Assembly (NCBI GenBank): GCA_964655175.1
Contig: CAZZLY010000004.1
Coordinates: 17,277 to 81,276 of the forward strand
Source of the DNA: JAIOPA01 sp964655175
GTDB lineage: Bacteria > Eisenbacteria > RBG-16-71-46
DNA: 64,000 nucleotides
Direction: 5' to 3'
The translations under genes were made by a program, and so were the position numbers. How positions within the stretch are numbered: the first letter of the stretch is position 1; each line of letters opens with the position of its first letter. The notes beneath the pieces are model-generated. The model worked only from the letters and a program-made list of their open reading frames with translations. It made no database searches and was not told the DNA's origin. This document shows, in pieces, positions 33,491 to 42,725 of this stretch.

Positions 33491-34623
33491 AGCGTGGTGA
33501 TGGTCTGCTGCTGGCGTTGGCGCTGGGACTCACGTTCATCGGGTTCCTCATGGTGTACTCCGCCGGTTCGTTCTCGGCGTTCATCCATTACAGCGACAGC
33601 CTGTATTACCTGAAGCAGCAGATCTTCCGCATCGTCATCGGACTGGCCGCGCTGTTCGTCGCCACCAAGGTGAGTCTGCGCTGGCTCGAGGAGCACGCGC
33701 ACTGGCTGCTCGGCATCGCCTGCACGCTGCTGCTGCTGGTGATCGTCATGGGCCACATGTCGAACGGCGCGACGCGCTGGCTGCGAGTCGGATTCATGTC
33801 CCTGCAGCCCACGGATCTCGCGCGGCTCGCGGCGGTGATCTTCATGGCCGCGTGGCTCAAGCGCCGTCCCATCGAGTCGCTCGGGTTCTGGAAGGGCACG
33901 GCCCTGCCGCTCGTCATGATCGGCGTGGTCTGCGGGCTCATCCTCAAGCAGCCGAACCTGAGTTCGGCCGCGATGCTGTTCCTGACCGGGTTCGGCATGT
34001 TGATGCTGGCGGGGGCGCCGTGGCGCCATCTCGCGATCCCGCTCGGCGCCGGCGCGGTCGGGGCGATCGGGGCGGTGCTCACGCACCCGTACATGATGAC
34101 GCGCGTCAAGACGTTCACCGGTTTCATCTTCGGGGGTCATCTCGACGCCCGCGGGGCCGGTTGGCAGCTCGATCAGTCCCTCATCGCGATCGGTTCGGGG
34201 GGCGTGCTCGGTCGTGGTCTGGGCGGGGGGATGCAGAAGTTGCTCTACCTGCCCGAGGCCCATACGGATTTCATCTTCTCGATCATCGCGGAGGAGCTGG
34301 GGCTCTGGGGCGTCACGCTCCTCTTCGCGATCATGGCGGTATTCCTGTTGCGGGGCCTGCGGGCCGCCGCGCGGGCCTCGGATCCGTTCGCCAGCCTGTT
34401 GGCCGGTGGGCTCACCCTGCAGATCGGCCTGTACGCGCTCGCGAACCTCGCGGTCGCGACGGGGCTTGCGCCGACCACCGGGTTGCCGTTCCCGTTCGTC
34501 TCGTACGGCGGCTCGGCGCTCATGGTCAATCTGGCGGCGGTGGGCATCATTTACCGGGTCAGCGCGATGAACGATCACGAGGACGCGTGGGCGCGTCAGC
34601 GTTGGTCCCGGGAGGCGGCATGA
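33484..34623 (+). CDS. ftsW: Septal peptidoglycan polymerase FtsW (SEDS family)
   Basis: A 379-aa polytopic protein with about ten helices. MVYSAGS in the first helix, SNGATRWLRVGFMSLQPTDLARLA (in the region after helix 4) and the large periplasmic loop DQSLIAIGSGGVLGRGLGGGMQKL are SEDS signatures. LPFPFVSYGGSALMVNLAAVG closes the family pattern. With FtsI it polymerises and crosslinks septal glycan. GTG at 33484 overlaps the murD 3' end by 7 nt; TTG at 33487 is an equally close alternative. Confidence 0.94.
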   Translation: MLKRGDGLLLALALGLTFIGFLMVYSAGSFSAFIHYSDSLYYLKQQIFRIVIGLAALFVATKVSLRWLEEHAHWLLGIACTLLLLVIVMGHMSNGATRWLRVGFMSLQPTDLARLAAVIFMAAWLKRRPIESLGFWKGTALPLVMIGVVCGLILKQPNLSSAAMLFLTGFGMLMLAGAPWRHLAIPLGAGAVGAIGAVLTHPYMMTRVKTFTGFIFGGHLDARGAGWQLDQSLIAIGSGGVLGRGLGGGMQKLLYLPEAHTDFIFSIIAEELGLWGVTLLFAIMAVFLLRGLRAAARASDPFASLLAGGLTLQIGLYALANLAVATGLAPTTGLPFPFVSYGGSALMVNLAAVGIIYRVSAMNDHEDAWARQRWSREAA

Positions 34624-35771
34624 AGATCCTCATCGCGGGCGGCGGCACCGGTGGACACGTGTTCCCCGGTATCGCCGTGGCCGAGGAATTGCGCGCGCAT
34701 CATCCCGGTGTCGAGGTCGTGTTCGTGGGCGGACCGCGGGGCATCGAGGCCACCGCGGTGCCCGAGGCCAAGTTCCGCCTGCTCACGCTGTCCACCGCGG
34801 GCTTCCCGCGGCGCCAGCCGTGGCGTTGGCCGGGTGCGGCGTGCATCAACGTGTTCGGACTGTTCCAGGCGTTCGCGATCCTGTTGCGCGAGCGGCCCCG
34901 CGCCGTGCTCGGTACGGGCGGCTACGTGAGCGGCCCGGTGTCCTTCGCCGCGCGCGTGCTGGGCATCCCGCTGCTGCTGCAGGAGCAGAACAGCATCCCG
35001 GGCGTGACCAATCGCCTGTTGAGCCGGATCGCGAACGAGGTCCACCTGTCGTTCCTCGAGGCGCGCAGCCATTTCCCGCGCCGTGACCACCTCAAGGTGA
35101 CCGGCAACCCCGTGCGCGCCCACATCCTGTCGGGCGACCGCGAGCCGTCGCTGCGCGAGTTCAAGCTGTCCACCGCGAAGCCGACCCTGTTCATCTTCGG
35201 CGGCAGTCTGGGCGCCAAGCGCATCAACGCCGCGGCGGTGGATGCGCTGCGTCGTCTCAAGGGCCGCGTCGACGTGCAGTGCATCCTGCAGACGGGCAAG
35301 GAGGACCACGAGGCGACCAAGGCGCTCGTCGCCGCCGAGCAGCTGCCCGCGATCGTGCTGCCGTTCGTGAAGAAGATGCACCTCGCGTACGCCGCCGCGG
35401 ACCTGGTGGTGTGCCGCGCCGGCGCCATGACGCTGGCGGAGATCGCGGTCTGCGGGCGGCCCAGCATCCTCGTGCCGTACCCGTACGCGGCGCACGATCA
35501 CCAGCGCGTCAACGCCCAGAACCTCGCCGACCGCGGCGCCGCCGTGGTCATCGAGGACGCCGACCTGACCGGCGAGCGGCTGGCCAAGGAGATCGCGCAC
35601 CTGCTCGCCGACCGCACCGCGCTGTCGCGCATGTCGGCCAATGCGCGGCTGTTCGCGCGCCCCGACGCGGCCGCCCGCCTGGCGCGCGCGCTCGTCTCGT
35701 GGGCCGAGGGCCATCGTGGCGAGGAGCCCACCTCGCTCGACCCGGCCGACTACATGGAAGAGGGGAACTGA
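34620..35771 (+). CDS. murG: Undecaprenyl-PP-MurNAc-pentapeptide GlcNAc transferase MurG
   Basis: A 383-aa GT28 enzyme that converts lipid I to lipid II on the inner membrane. The N-terminus is ILIAGGGTGGHVFPGIAVA; LGTGGYVSGPVSFAA and QEQNSIPGVTNRLLS follow. The C-terminal UDP-GlcNAc domain includes FIFGGSLGAKRIN and ILVPYPYAAHDHQRVNAQNLA, with the preceding VCRAGAMTLAEI. The ATG at 34620 overlaps the ftsW stop, and MurC starts 2 nt after its stop. Confidence 0.95.
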   Translation: MKILIAGGGTGGHVFPGIAVAEELRAHHPGVEVVFVGGPRGIEATAVPEAKFRLLTLSTAGFPRRQPWRWPGAACINVFGLFQAFAILLRERPRAVLGTGGYVSGPVSFAARVLGIPLLLQEQNSIPGVTNRLLSRIANEVHLSFLEARSHFPRRDHLKVTGNPVRAHILSGDREPSLREFKLSTAKPTLFIFGGSLGAKRINAAAVDALRRLKGRVDVQCILQTGKEDHEATKALVAAEQLPAIVLPFVKKMHLAYAAADLVVCRAGAMTLAEIAVCGRPSILVPYPYAAHDHQRVNAQNLADRGAAVVIEDADLTGERLAKEIAHLLADRTALSRMSANARLFARPDAAARLARALVSWAEGHRGEEPTSLDPADYMEEGN

Positions 35772-35772
35772 C

Positions 35773-37164
35773 GTGTACGGGAGCACGCACCGGATCCACT
35801 TCATCGGGGTCGGCGGCAGCGGCATGAGCGGGCTCGCCGAGGTGCTCCTCAACATGGGCTACATGGTGAGTGGCAGCGACCTCAAGGCGACCGAGGTCAC
35901 CGACCGCATCGTGAGTCGCGGCGGCCGCGTGTTCACGGGTCACGCCGGCTCCAACGTGGACGGCGCCCAGGTCGTGGTCTACTCGTCCGCGGTCAAGCCC
36001 GACAACCCCGAACTCGTCGCCGCGCGCGCGGCCGGCATCCCCGTCATCTCGCGCGCCGACATGCTGGCCGAGCTCATGCGCATGAAGTACGGCGTCGCGG
36101 TCGGCGGTTCGCACGGCAAGACGACCACGACCAGCATGGTCGCGGCGGTGCTGCAGCGCGGCGGGCTCGACCCGACCATCGTCGTGGGCGGCCGACTCAA
36201 GACGCTCGGGGCCAACGCCCAGCTCGGGCACGGCCGCTTCCTCGTGGCCGAGGCCGACGAGAGCGACGGATCGTTCCTGCGGCTCGCGCCCGCGGTCACG
36301 GTGATCACGAACATCGATCGTGAGCACCTCGACCACTACAAGGACCTCGACGACATCCGGCAGGCGTTCGTGTACTTCGCCAACCGTGTGCCGTTCTACG
36401 GCGTCACGGTGCTGTGCGTGGATGACGAGAACGTGCGCGGCATCCTGCCGCAGTTGACCAAGCGCCACATCCTGTACGGCACCGTGCCCGAGGCCGAGGT
36501 GCGCATGACCGGGCTCGAGCTGGTCGGCTCGGGCTCGCGCTTCACGGTCGAGGGCGGGGGGCGCGTGCTCGGCACGGTCACCCTGCAGGTGCCCGGTCGG
36601 CACAACGCCATGAACGCGCTCGCCGCGGTGGCGGTGGGGCTCGAGCTCGAGATCGGGTTCGCGCACATCGCCGAGGCGCTGGCGGGGTTCCACGGCGTCG
36701 GCCGCCGCTTCGAGCTGCGCGGCGAGGTCGCGGGCGTGCGCGTGGTGGACGACTACGGCCATCATCCGACCGAGGTCGCGGCGACGCTCGCCGCGGCGAA
36801 GCAGGTGGGCGGCCGCGTCCTGGTCGTGTTCCAGCCGCACCGCTACTCGCGCACGGTGGCGCTGCAGCGGGAGTTCGGCGCGTGCTTCGGCGATGCCGAC
36901 CGCGCCTTCGTCATGGACGTGTACGCCGCCGGCGAGGCGCCGATCCCCGGCGTGAGCGGGCGGACCGTGGTCGAGGCGGCCGTCGCGCAGGGCGCGACGC
37001 ACGTCGTCCACACGCCCACGGCCGAGGCCGCGCTCGAGGCGGTCCTGCGCGAGGCGCGCGCCGGCGACCTGGTGCTCACGCTGGGCGCGGGCGACGTCTC
37101 GAAGCTGGGCGACCGGGTACTGGACGGCCTGCGCGCCGCCACGGGTGCGGGGGAGACGCGATGA
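35773..37164 (+). CDS. murC: UDP-N-acetylmuramate:L-alanine ligase MurC
   Basis: A 463-aa Mur ligase adding L-Ala. IHFIGVGGSGMSGLAEVL is the N-terminal nucleotide-sugar domain motif, GSHGKTTTTSMVA the ATP loop, and LVAEADESDGSFL and NIDREHLDHY the central domain. VVDDYGHHPTEVAATL and FQPHRYSRT are MurC-specific C-terminal blocks. The start is GTG at 35773. In many dcw clusters murB and/or ddl come next, but here the stop overlaps ftsQ directly. Confidence 0.95.
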   Translation: MYGSTHRIHFIGVGGSGMSGLAEVLLNMGYMVSGSDLKATEVTDRIVSRGGRVFTGHAGSNVDGAQVVVYSSAVKPDNPELVAARAAGIPVISRADMLAELMRMKYGVAVGGSHGKTTTTSMVAAVLQRGGLDPTIVVGGRLKTLGANAQLGHGRFLVAEADESDGSFLRLAPAVTVITNIDREHLDHYKDLDDIRQAFVYFANRVPFYGVTVLCVDDENVRGILPQLTKRHILYGTVPEAEVRMTGLELVGSGSRFTVEGGGRVLGTVTLQVPGRHNAMNALAAVAVGLELEIGFAHIAEALAGFHGVGRRFELRGEVAGVRVVDDYGHHPTEVAATLAAAKQVGGRVLVVFQPHRYSRTVALQREFGACFGDADRAFVMDVYAAGEAPIPGVSGRTVVEAAVAQGATHVVHTPTAEAALEAVLREARAGDLVLTLGAGDVSKLGDRVLDGLRAATGAGETR

Positions 37165-37991
37165 GCCGTTATCAGGGGAAGGCGCTGGCGCGCGAGCCGC
37201 GCGAGCGGGGTCCGCGCCGCAGTCCGGTGCAGCGGGTGCTGCGGGTGCTCGTGGCCATGGCGATCCTGGGTGGGCTCGCCATGGTGCCGTGGGGCCGCAT
37301 GCGTCGCGAGCTGCTGGTGCTCGATCACGTCAAGGTGAGCGGGCTGCGCTATCTGGACGAGAGCGTCATCCGCAAGCGGTCGGGGCTCAAGAACGGGCAG
37401 GATCTGCTGGCGCTCGATCTGACGCGGGTGCGGCAGCTGGTGCTGCTCGAGCCGCGCCTCGAGTCGGCCAAGGTGCATCGCCACGGGTTGCGCGGCGTCG
37501 AGATCAAGGTCGTCGAACGCGTGCCCGCGCTCATGGTCGAGCACGGCGAGCCGTGGGAACTCGATGCCGAGGGCGTGCTGCTCGAGCCGTTGCAGACCGG
37601 GGTCGTCGCCGACGTGCCCATGCTGGTCGGTCCCAACCTGGAGAATCGTCTCCCCGGCAGCCTCGTGCAGACGCCCGAGGTGAAACGAGGACTGGCGTGG
37701 ACGGCCGTTTTGAATGACAATGCGCTCCGGCTCACCGGACAGGTCTCGGAGGTCGACGTCACCGATCCGCGTGTCACCCGTCTCGTCATGATGAATGGCG
37801 TGCGCGTCGTGGCACCGGCTTGGCCGAACGGCGCCCGACAGTTGTCCGGACTGCGAGCCACACTCGCCGACCTCCACGCGAAAGGCATGATGCCACGCGA
37901 GGTCGACGTGCGTTTCAAGGATCAGATCGTCGTGCGCGGCGCGAGGCCCGAAGCCCCGGTCGCCACGACCACGACATCTCGCGAGAGTTAG
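37161..37991 (+). CDS. ftsQ: Cell division protein FtsQ/DivIB
   Basis: A 276-aa bitopic protein. The cytoplasmic part is basic (about 35 residues), followed by one helix (VLRVLVAMAILGGLAMVPW, about 29-47). The POTRA domain follows with LDHVKVSGLRYLDESVI and RLESAKVHRHGLRGVEIKVVER, the usual FtsQ layout, then a beta domain to about residue 255. The C-terminal tail is Thr-rich. Position between murC and ftsA supports the call. ATGA overlap with murC; ftsA starts 21 nt downstream. Confidence 0.88.
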   Translation: MSRYQGKALAREPRERGPRRSPVQRVLRVLVAMAILGGLAMVPWGRMRRELLVLDHVKVSGLRYLDESVIRKRSGLKNGQDLLALDLTRVRQLVLLEPRLESAKVHRHGLRGVEIKVVERVPALMVEHGEPWELDAEGVLLEPLQTGVVADVPMLVGPNLENRLPGSLVQTPEVKRGLAWTAVLNDNALRLTGQVSEVDVTDPRVTRLVMMNGVRVVAPAWPNGARQLSGLRATLADLHAKGMMPREVDVRFKDQIVVRGARPEAPVATTTTSRES

Positions 37992-38012
37992 CCCACGAGG
38001 GAGGGACCCCCC

Positions 38013-39251
38013 ATGGCGCAGGCGACACGGGTGTACGCCGGACTGGACATCGGCACGACCAAGATCTCGTGCATCATCGCCGATCGGAACGCGGCGGGTG
38101 AGATGCGCATCCTCGGTGTCGGCAACGCGCCGAGCGACGGTCTGCGTCGCGGCGCCGTGGTCGACCTCGAGAAGACCGTCGCCAGTGTCACCAAGGCCGT
38201 CGAAGAGGCCGAGCGCATGGCGAACGTGCAGGCCAAGGGCGTGCACGCGGGCATCGCCGGTGACCACATCCGCAGCCTCAACAGCCGCGGTGTCGTGTCG
38301 GTCTCGCGCAAGGACAACGAGATCGCCGCCGCCGACGTGTCGCGCGTCATCGAGGCCGCCAAGGCGATCGCCATCCCCATGGACCGCGAGATCATCCACG
38401 TGATCCCGCAGGAGTTCATGGTCGACGAGCAGGCCGGCATCAAGCAGCCGGTCGGCATGAGCGGCGTGCGCCTCGAGGCCGAGGTCCACATCATCACCGG
38501 TGCGGTCACGAGCGCGCGCAACATCTGCCGCGCCATCCAGCGCGCCGACCTCAAGGTGTACGACCTCACGCTGCAGCCGCTCGCCTCGGCGGCGGCCGTG
38601 CTCGACCACGACGAGAAGGACCTGGGCGTCGTGCTGCTCGACATCGGCGGCGGCACCACCGACGTCGCCGTGTTCCACGAGGGCGCGGTGCGGCACACGA
38701 GCATCATCCCGTTCGGCGGCGCCAACGTGACGAGCGACATCGCCATCGGGTTGCGCACGCCGATCGACAAGGCCGAGGCCATCAAGATCCAGTACGGCGC
38801 GGCGCTCGCCGCGATCGTCGGCGGGGACGAGATGGTGGGCGTCTCCGGCGTGGGCGGACGCGCCGAGAAGGAGATCTCGCGCCACACGCTCGCGTCCATG
38901 ATCGAGCCGCGCATGGAGGAGATCTTCCAGCTCGCGAACAAGGAGGTCCGCAAGAACCACTTCGCGCCCCTGATCGGTGGCGGCGTCGTGCTGACGGGCG
39001 GGACCTCGCTGCTGCCCGGTGCGGTCGAACTCGCCGAGCAGGTGTTCGAGATGCCGGTGCGCATCGGTCTGCCGCGCGGGCTGACCGGGTTGTCCCCGAA
39101 TCTCGCCGATCCCCGTTACGCGACGGGCATCGGTCTGGTGCTCCACGCGGCGCAGGCCGAGGCGGAGCCCATGCAGGATCTGGTCGAATCGGGAGCGGGC
39201 CGGACTCGCCCGCTGCTCGACATCAAGAGCTGGTTCTCCAACCTCTTCTAG
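38013..39251 (+). CDS. ftsA: Cell division protein FtsA
   Basis: A 412-aa actin-fold protein that tethers FtsZ to the membrane. YAGLDIGTTKISCII is phosphate-1, LLDIGGGTTDVAVF phosphate-2 and VLTGGTSLLPGAVELAE the adenosine motif. The SHS2 1C insert holds RGAVVDLEKTVASV. The final residues DIKSWFSNLF form an amphipathic membrane-targeting helix. A GAGGGAGGG ribosome site precedes the ATG. It is followed by a 63-nt gap and ftsZ. Confidence 0.95.
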   Translation: MAQATRVYAGLDIGTTKISCIIADRNAAGEMRILGVGNAPSDGLRRGAVVDLEKTVASVTKAVEEAERMANVQAKGVHAGIAGDHIRSLNSRGVVSVSRKDNEIAAADVSRVIEAAKAIAIPMDREIIHVIPQEFMVDEQAGIKQPVGMSGVRLEAEVHIITGAVTSARNICRAIQRADLKVYDLTLQPLASAAAVLDHDEKDLGVVLLDIGGGTTDVAVFHEGAVRHTSIIPFGGANVTSDIAIGLRTPIDKAEAIKIQYGAALAAIVGGDEMVGVSGVGGRAEKEISRHTLASMIEPRMEEIFQLANKEVRKNHFAPLIGGGVVLTGGTSLLPGAVELAEQVFEMPVRIGLPRGLTGLSPNLADPRYATGIGLVLHAAQAEAEPMQDLVESGAGRTRPLLDIKSWFSNLF

Positions 39252-39314
39252 TCCATCACGCCGAGCGCACTCGGGCCGGGAGCCCGGGGCCTCGAACACT
39301 GGAGGGTTCCCCGC

Positions 39315-40526
39315 ATGTCCTCGTTCGAACTCGAGATCGACCGCACCGACTCCGCCAAGCTCAAGGTCATCGGCTGTGGTGGTGCCGGAGGTAATGCCGT
39401 CAACCGCATGATCGGTGCGGGGTTGCGCGGCGTCGAGTTCATCGTGGCCAACACGGACACCCAGGCGTTGGCGCAGTCGCTGGCGCCCACCCGGCTGCAG
39501 ATCGGCGCGGTCACCACGCGCGGTCTGGGCTCGGGCGGTGACCCCTCGACGGGCCGTCGCTCCGCCGAGGAGGACGAGGCGGTGCTGCTCGACGCGCTGC
39601 AGGGCGCGGACATGGTGTTCATCACCGCCGGCATGGGCGGCGGCACGGGCACGGGCTCGGCGCCGGTGGTGGCGCGGCTCGCCCGTCAGGCCGGTGCGCT
39701 CACCGTGGCGGTGGTCTCCAAGCCGTTCATGTTCGAGGGTCGCAAGCGCATGCAGCAGGCCGAGCAGGGGCTGGCCGAACTGCGCGCCGAGGTGGACACG
39801 CTGCTCGTGATCCCGAACGAGCGCCTGCTCGCGGTGGTCGACAAGAGCACGCCGCTGTCCGAGGCGTTCGCGGTCGCCGACAACGTGCTGCTGCAGGCCA
39901 CCAAGGGCATCTCGGAGCTGGTCACGGTGCCGGGTCTCGTCAACCTCGACTTCGCCGACGTCAAGAGCATCATGGCCAACCGCGGCAACGCCCTCATGGG
40001 CTCGGGCCGCGCCTCGGGCCCCAACCGCGCACTCGAGGCGGCGAGCCAGGCGGTCGCGAGCCCGCTGCTCGAGGACGTCTCGATCCACGGTGCGCAGGGC
40101 GTGCTCGTCAACATCACCGGTGGGCGCGACCTGTCGCTGTTCGAGGTGAACGAGGCCGCGCAGGTCGTCACGCAGGCGGCCGGCGAAGAGGCCAACGTGA
40201 TCTTCGGTGCGGTCATCGACCCGTCGCTCGAGGGCGAACTGCTCATCACGGTCGTGGCGACCGGCTTCGGGGTGCAGCCCGCTCGCGGCACGCGCACGAT
40301 GGCCACGCCGCGTGCGGCGGCGACCACGCCCAGCTCGAGCACGACCACGCCGACCCCGGCCGCCGAGCCGGCCGTCGCCGCGACCGTGCCCGACGAGTAC
40401 GAGGGCATGTCCACGCCGGCGTGGCAGCGCCGTGGGGATTCGAGCCGTCCGCGCTTCGGCCGCGAGGCCACGTCGCGCGGCGATTCGCTCGAGATCCCGA
40501 CGTTCCTCCGCCGTCAGATGGACTGA
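39315..40526 (+). CDS. ftsZ: Cell division GTPase FtsZ
   Basis: A 403-aa tubulin homologue that forms the Z ring. The GTPase core has VIGCGGAGGNAVNRM, the tubulin signature GMGGGTGTGSAPVVA, and the T7-loop NLDFADVKSIM. LLVIPNERLLAVV and ATGF further on are family landmarks. A short Pro/Thr/Ala linker (about residues 330-370) leads to the C-terminal peptide EIPTFLRRQMD, which binds FtsA and other partners. A GGAGG site precedes the ATG. It is the last universally conserved gene of this dcw cluster. Confidence 0.96.
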   Translation: MSSFELEIDRTDSAKLKVIGCGGAGGNAVNRMIGAGLRGVEFIVANTDTQALAQSLAPTRLQIGAVTTRGLGSGGDPSTGRRSAEEDEAVLLDALQGADMVFITAGMGGGTGTGSAPVVARLARQAGALTVAVVSKPFMFEGRKRMQQAEQGLAELRAEVDTLLVIPNERLLAVVDKSTPLSEAFAVADNVLLQATKGISELVTVPGLVNLDFADVKSIMANRGNALMGSGRASGPNRALEAASQAVASPLLEDVSIHGAQGVLVNITGGRDLSLFEVNEAAQVVTQAAGEEANVIFGAVIDPSLEGELLITVVATGFGVQPARGTRTMATPRAAATTPSSSTTTPTPAAEPAVAATVPDEYEGMSTPAWQRRGDSSRPRFGREATSRGDSLEIPTFLRRQMD

Positions 40527-40533
40527 GGTCCGC

Positions 40534-42177
40534 GTGGCCTTCCTGAGGTCGTTGGTGAAGTGGGGGCACAACCGCCGCTACAACGAGGGCATCCTCCACT
40601 TCAATCAGGGCGACTTCGAGCGGGCCGCCGAGTGCTTCGAGCGGGTCCTGCAGGAGGTCCGGGATCCGGACGATCCCGACCACTGCCTGGCGCTCGTGCA
40701 CGCGGCGGAGGCGCGCGCCAATCTGGGACTCGCGTACCTGCAGGCGGGCGACCACGCCCGCGCGGAAGCCGAGTTCACGCGCGCGCTCGACGAGAACCCC
40801 ACGTTCCCCGACCTGCGCTACCAGCGCGCGCGCCTGTACGAGCGCTCGGGCCGACTCGCCGAGGCGGTGGCCGACCTCGAGCGTGCGATCGACGAGCACC
40901 CGCACTACATGGAGGCGCACCTGCTGCTCGCGGTGTGCCTCGGGGCGCTGGGCGATCGCGAGCGCTCGTCGGCCGAACTGGGCGAGGCCCTCACGCTGGG
41001 ACTCGAGGCGCCCGACTGGGTGACGCCCGAGGTCGCGCGCGAGTGGAGCGGGGAGCAGTGGCGTCGGCTGTTGCCCGGCAGCAGCGACCGCGCCGTGCAT
41101 CGCAGTCCTCTCGATGACGCGCTCGCGCGGCAGCAGGCGGGCGATCTCGACGGTGCGGTGGCGGCGTTGCTGCAGGCGGTCCACGACAAGCCCGGCTACG
41201 CCGACCTGCGCTGCCGCCTCGCGGGCCTGCTGCTCGAGGCCAAGCGCCTCGACGAGGCGTTGGGCCATCTGCGCGTGGCGCTCGAACTCAATCCGCGTTA
41301 CCTCGAGGCGCGCCTGCTCGCCGCGCGCGTGCAGTTGGAGCGCGGGGATGCGCGCGGCGCGGAGGCGCACGCCCTCGCCGCGCTCGAGACGTACCCGCAG
41401 TACCCCGACCTGTGGTTCTGGCTGGGGCTGGCGCGGTTCCGTGCCGCCGACCTCGAGGGCGCGCGCGAGCCGCTCGAACGCGCCGTCGATCTCAATCGCC
41501 AGTTCGCGCGCGCCCAGCGCCTGCTCGGGCTCGTCTACCACGCGCTCGGTCGTCAGGACGACGCGCTGCGCGCGGTCCGGCGCGGGCTCGCGCGTGGCAG
41601 CGAGGCGCCGCGCGCCGCGCTCGCCGAGTCGCAGATGCTGTACGAGCTCGGTGACCTGAACGGGGCGGAAGAGGCGGTGCGGCGCGCGCTGGGGCTGTCG
41701 CCCGAGTGGCCCGATCTGCACTTCGCGCTCGCACGCATCCTGCGCGCGCTCGACCGGCTCGAGGAGGCGTCGGCCGCCTACGATCGCGCGCTCGAGTTGG
41801 CGCCCGGCTACGACGCGGCCGCGCTCGAGGGTGCCGCGCTCGCGATCGAGATGGCGCGACCCGAGCGGGCCGAGGGCCGCCTCGTCGCCCTGCTCGGTCG
41901 TCGGCCCCGCTGGGCCGACGCGCATGCGCTGCTGGGCCGGGTGCGGCTCATGCGCGACGATGCCGCCGGGGCCGAGACCGCGTTGCGAGCGGCGCTCGAG
42001 TTGCACCCGGGCTTCGCCGCCGCCCGCGCCGACCTGGGCTGGGCGCTGCTGCGACTGGGCCGCGCGACGGAGGCCGATGCCGAGTTCGCGCAGGCGCTCG
42101 AACTCGACCCGTTGCACGCGCTGCCGCGCGAGCAGATGGCCTGGCGCGAGCTGCTCGTGCCGACCCGCGACGCCTGA
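40534..42177 (+). CDS. Tetratricopeptide repeat protein
   Basis: A 547-aa protein made almost wholly of TPR-like 34-residue helical pairs, about 12-13 of them. Clear examples are GLAYLQAGDHARAEAEFTRAL, LGLVYHALGRQDDALRAVRRGL and LGWALLRLGRATEADAEFAQAL. No signal peptide or membrane helix is visible; the first residues VAFLRSLVKWGHNRRYNEG are basic. The start is GTG at 40534, 7 nt after ftsZ, so it is probably co-transcribed and may scaffold division or envelope proteins. That role is an inference from position. Confidence 0.78.
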   Translation: MAFLRSLVKWGHNRRYNEGILHFNQGDFERAAECFERVLQEVRDPDDPDHCLALVHAAEARANLGLAYLQAGDHARAEAEFTRALDENPTFPDLRYQRARLYERSGRLAEAVADLERAIDEHPHYMEAHLLLAVCLGALGDRERSSAELGEALTLGLEAPDWVTPEVAREWSGEQWRRLLPGSSDRAVHRSPLDDALARQQAGDLDGAVAALLQAVHDKPGYADLRCRLAGLLLEAKRLDEALGHLRVALELNPRYLEARLLAARVQLERGDARGAEAHALAALETYPQYPDLWFWLGLARFRAADLEGAREPLERAVDLNRQFARAQRLLGLVYHALGRQDDALRAVRRGLARGSEAPRAALAESQMLYELGDLNGAEEAVRRALGLSPEWPDLHFALARILRALDRLEEASAAYDRALELAPGYDAAALEGAALAIEMARPERAEGRLVALLGRRPRWADAHALLGRVRLMRDDAAGAETALRAALELHPGFAAARADLGWALLRLGRATEADAEFAQALELDPLHALPREQMAWRELLVPTRDA

Positions 42178-42198
42178 CCCGCGCGCGGGGGACATGAA

Positions 42199-42232
42199 GA
42201 AGGCCCGGTTCCCTCGCGGGGACCGGGCCTTC
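42199..42232. terminator. Bidirectional terminator between the dcw operon and rpmB
   Basis: A 15-bp stem runs from GAAGGCCCGGTTCCC (42199-42213) to GGGGACCGGGCCTTC (42218-42232) with the loop TCGC and one G-T pair. It lies between convergent genes, and both flanks end in A/T-rich short tracts, so it can serve both strands. Confidence 0.8.
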
Positions 42233-42252
42233 GTCGTGGAGCAGAGGACGCG

Positions 42253-42468
42253 TCAGACGGCTGCGGTGGCCTTACCGCCGCGGACGGCCTTCTCGATCTT
42301 GCCGCCCCGCAGGCAGCGCGTGCACACGGCGACCTGCTTCGGACGCCCCGCGACGAGCGCGCGGATGTTCTGGATATTGGGCTTGAAGGTGCGCTTGGTC
42401 ACATTGTTGGCGTGGCTGACATTCTGGCCCGCCATGCGCATCTTGCCGCAAACGAAGCACTTCGCCAT
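42253..42468 (-). CDS. rpmB: 50S ribosomal protein L28
   Basis: A 71-aa basic ribosomal protein. CFVCGKMRMAGQNVSHANNV at the N-terminus and NIQNIRALVAG in the middle match L28. Two Cys pairs (CFVC and CTRC) mark the zinc-binding C+ form. AAGGAG lies at 42475-42480 on the minus strand, 6 nt before the ATG. It is a single-gene unit with its own promoter at 42546-42574. Confidence 0.96.
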   Translation of the reverse strand: MAKCFVCGKMRMAGQNVSHANNVTKRTFKPNIQNIRALVAGRPKQVAVCTRCLRGGKIEKAVRGGKATAAV

Positions 42469-42545
42469 GGGAATCTCCTTCAGGAACCGGGCCCGCGGAC
42501 GCGTCGGCGCGCCACACGCAGGCCACTCGAAATCATGAGCCGGGG

Positions 42546-42574
42546 ACTATAGCGGGGACGGGGGGCCGTGTAAA
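42546..42574 (-). promoter_or_regulatory. Sigma-70-type promoter of rpmB
   Basis: On the minus strand the -35 box is TTTACA (42574-42569) and the -10 box is TATAGT (42551-42546), with a 17-bp spacer. Transcription should start near 42539, giving a leader of about 70 nt. This is among the best matches to consensus in the window, as expected for a ribosomal protein gene. Confidence 0.8.
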
Positions 42575-42725
42575 GCCGCACCCGGCCCGGCGCCCGCCCG
42601 GGGCCCGCGCGAGCGGTCGGACGGGGGCGGGGCGCCCCGGGCGAGCCCCGGGCCGCCCCGCGGGCCCTTCCCGAACCGCCCCCGGGGCGCGTATGGTGCC
42701 GCGGCCCGCCCCCGGCGGCCCCACC

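Noticed and set aside
39276..39290. Short hairpin CCGGG-AG-CCCGG in the ftsA-ftsZ gap
   Set aside because: Five-base stems of pure G/C are expected by chance in DNA this GC-rich, and nothing else supports regulation there.
42693..42725. Earlier ATG for recG at 42693
   Set aside because: It falls in a likely -10 box and adds a Pro/Gly-rich leader; the ATG at 42726 gives the usual RecG N-terminus.
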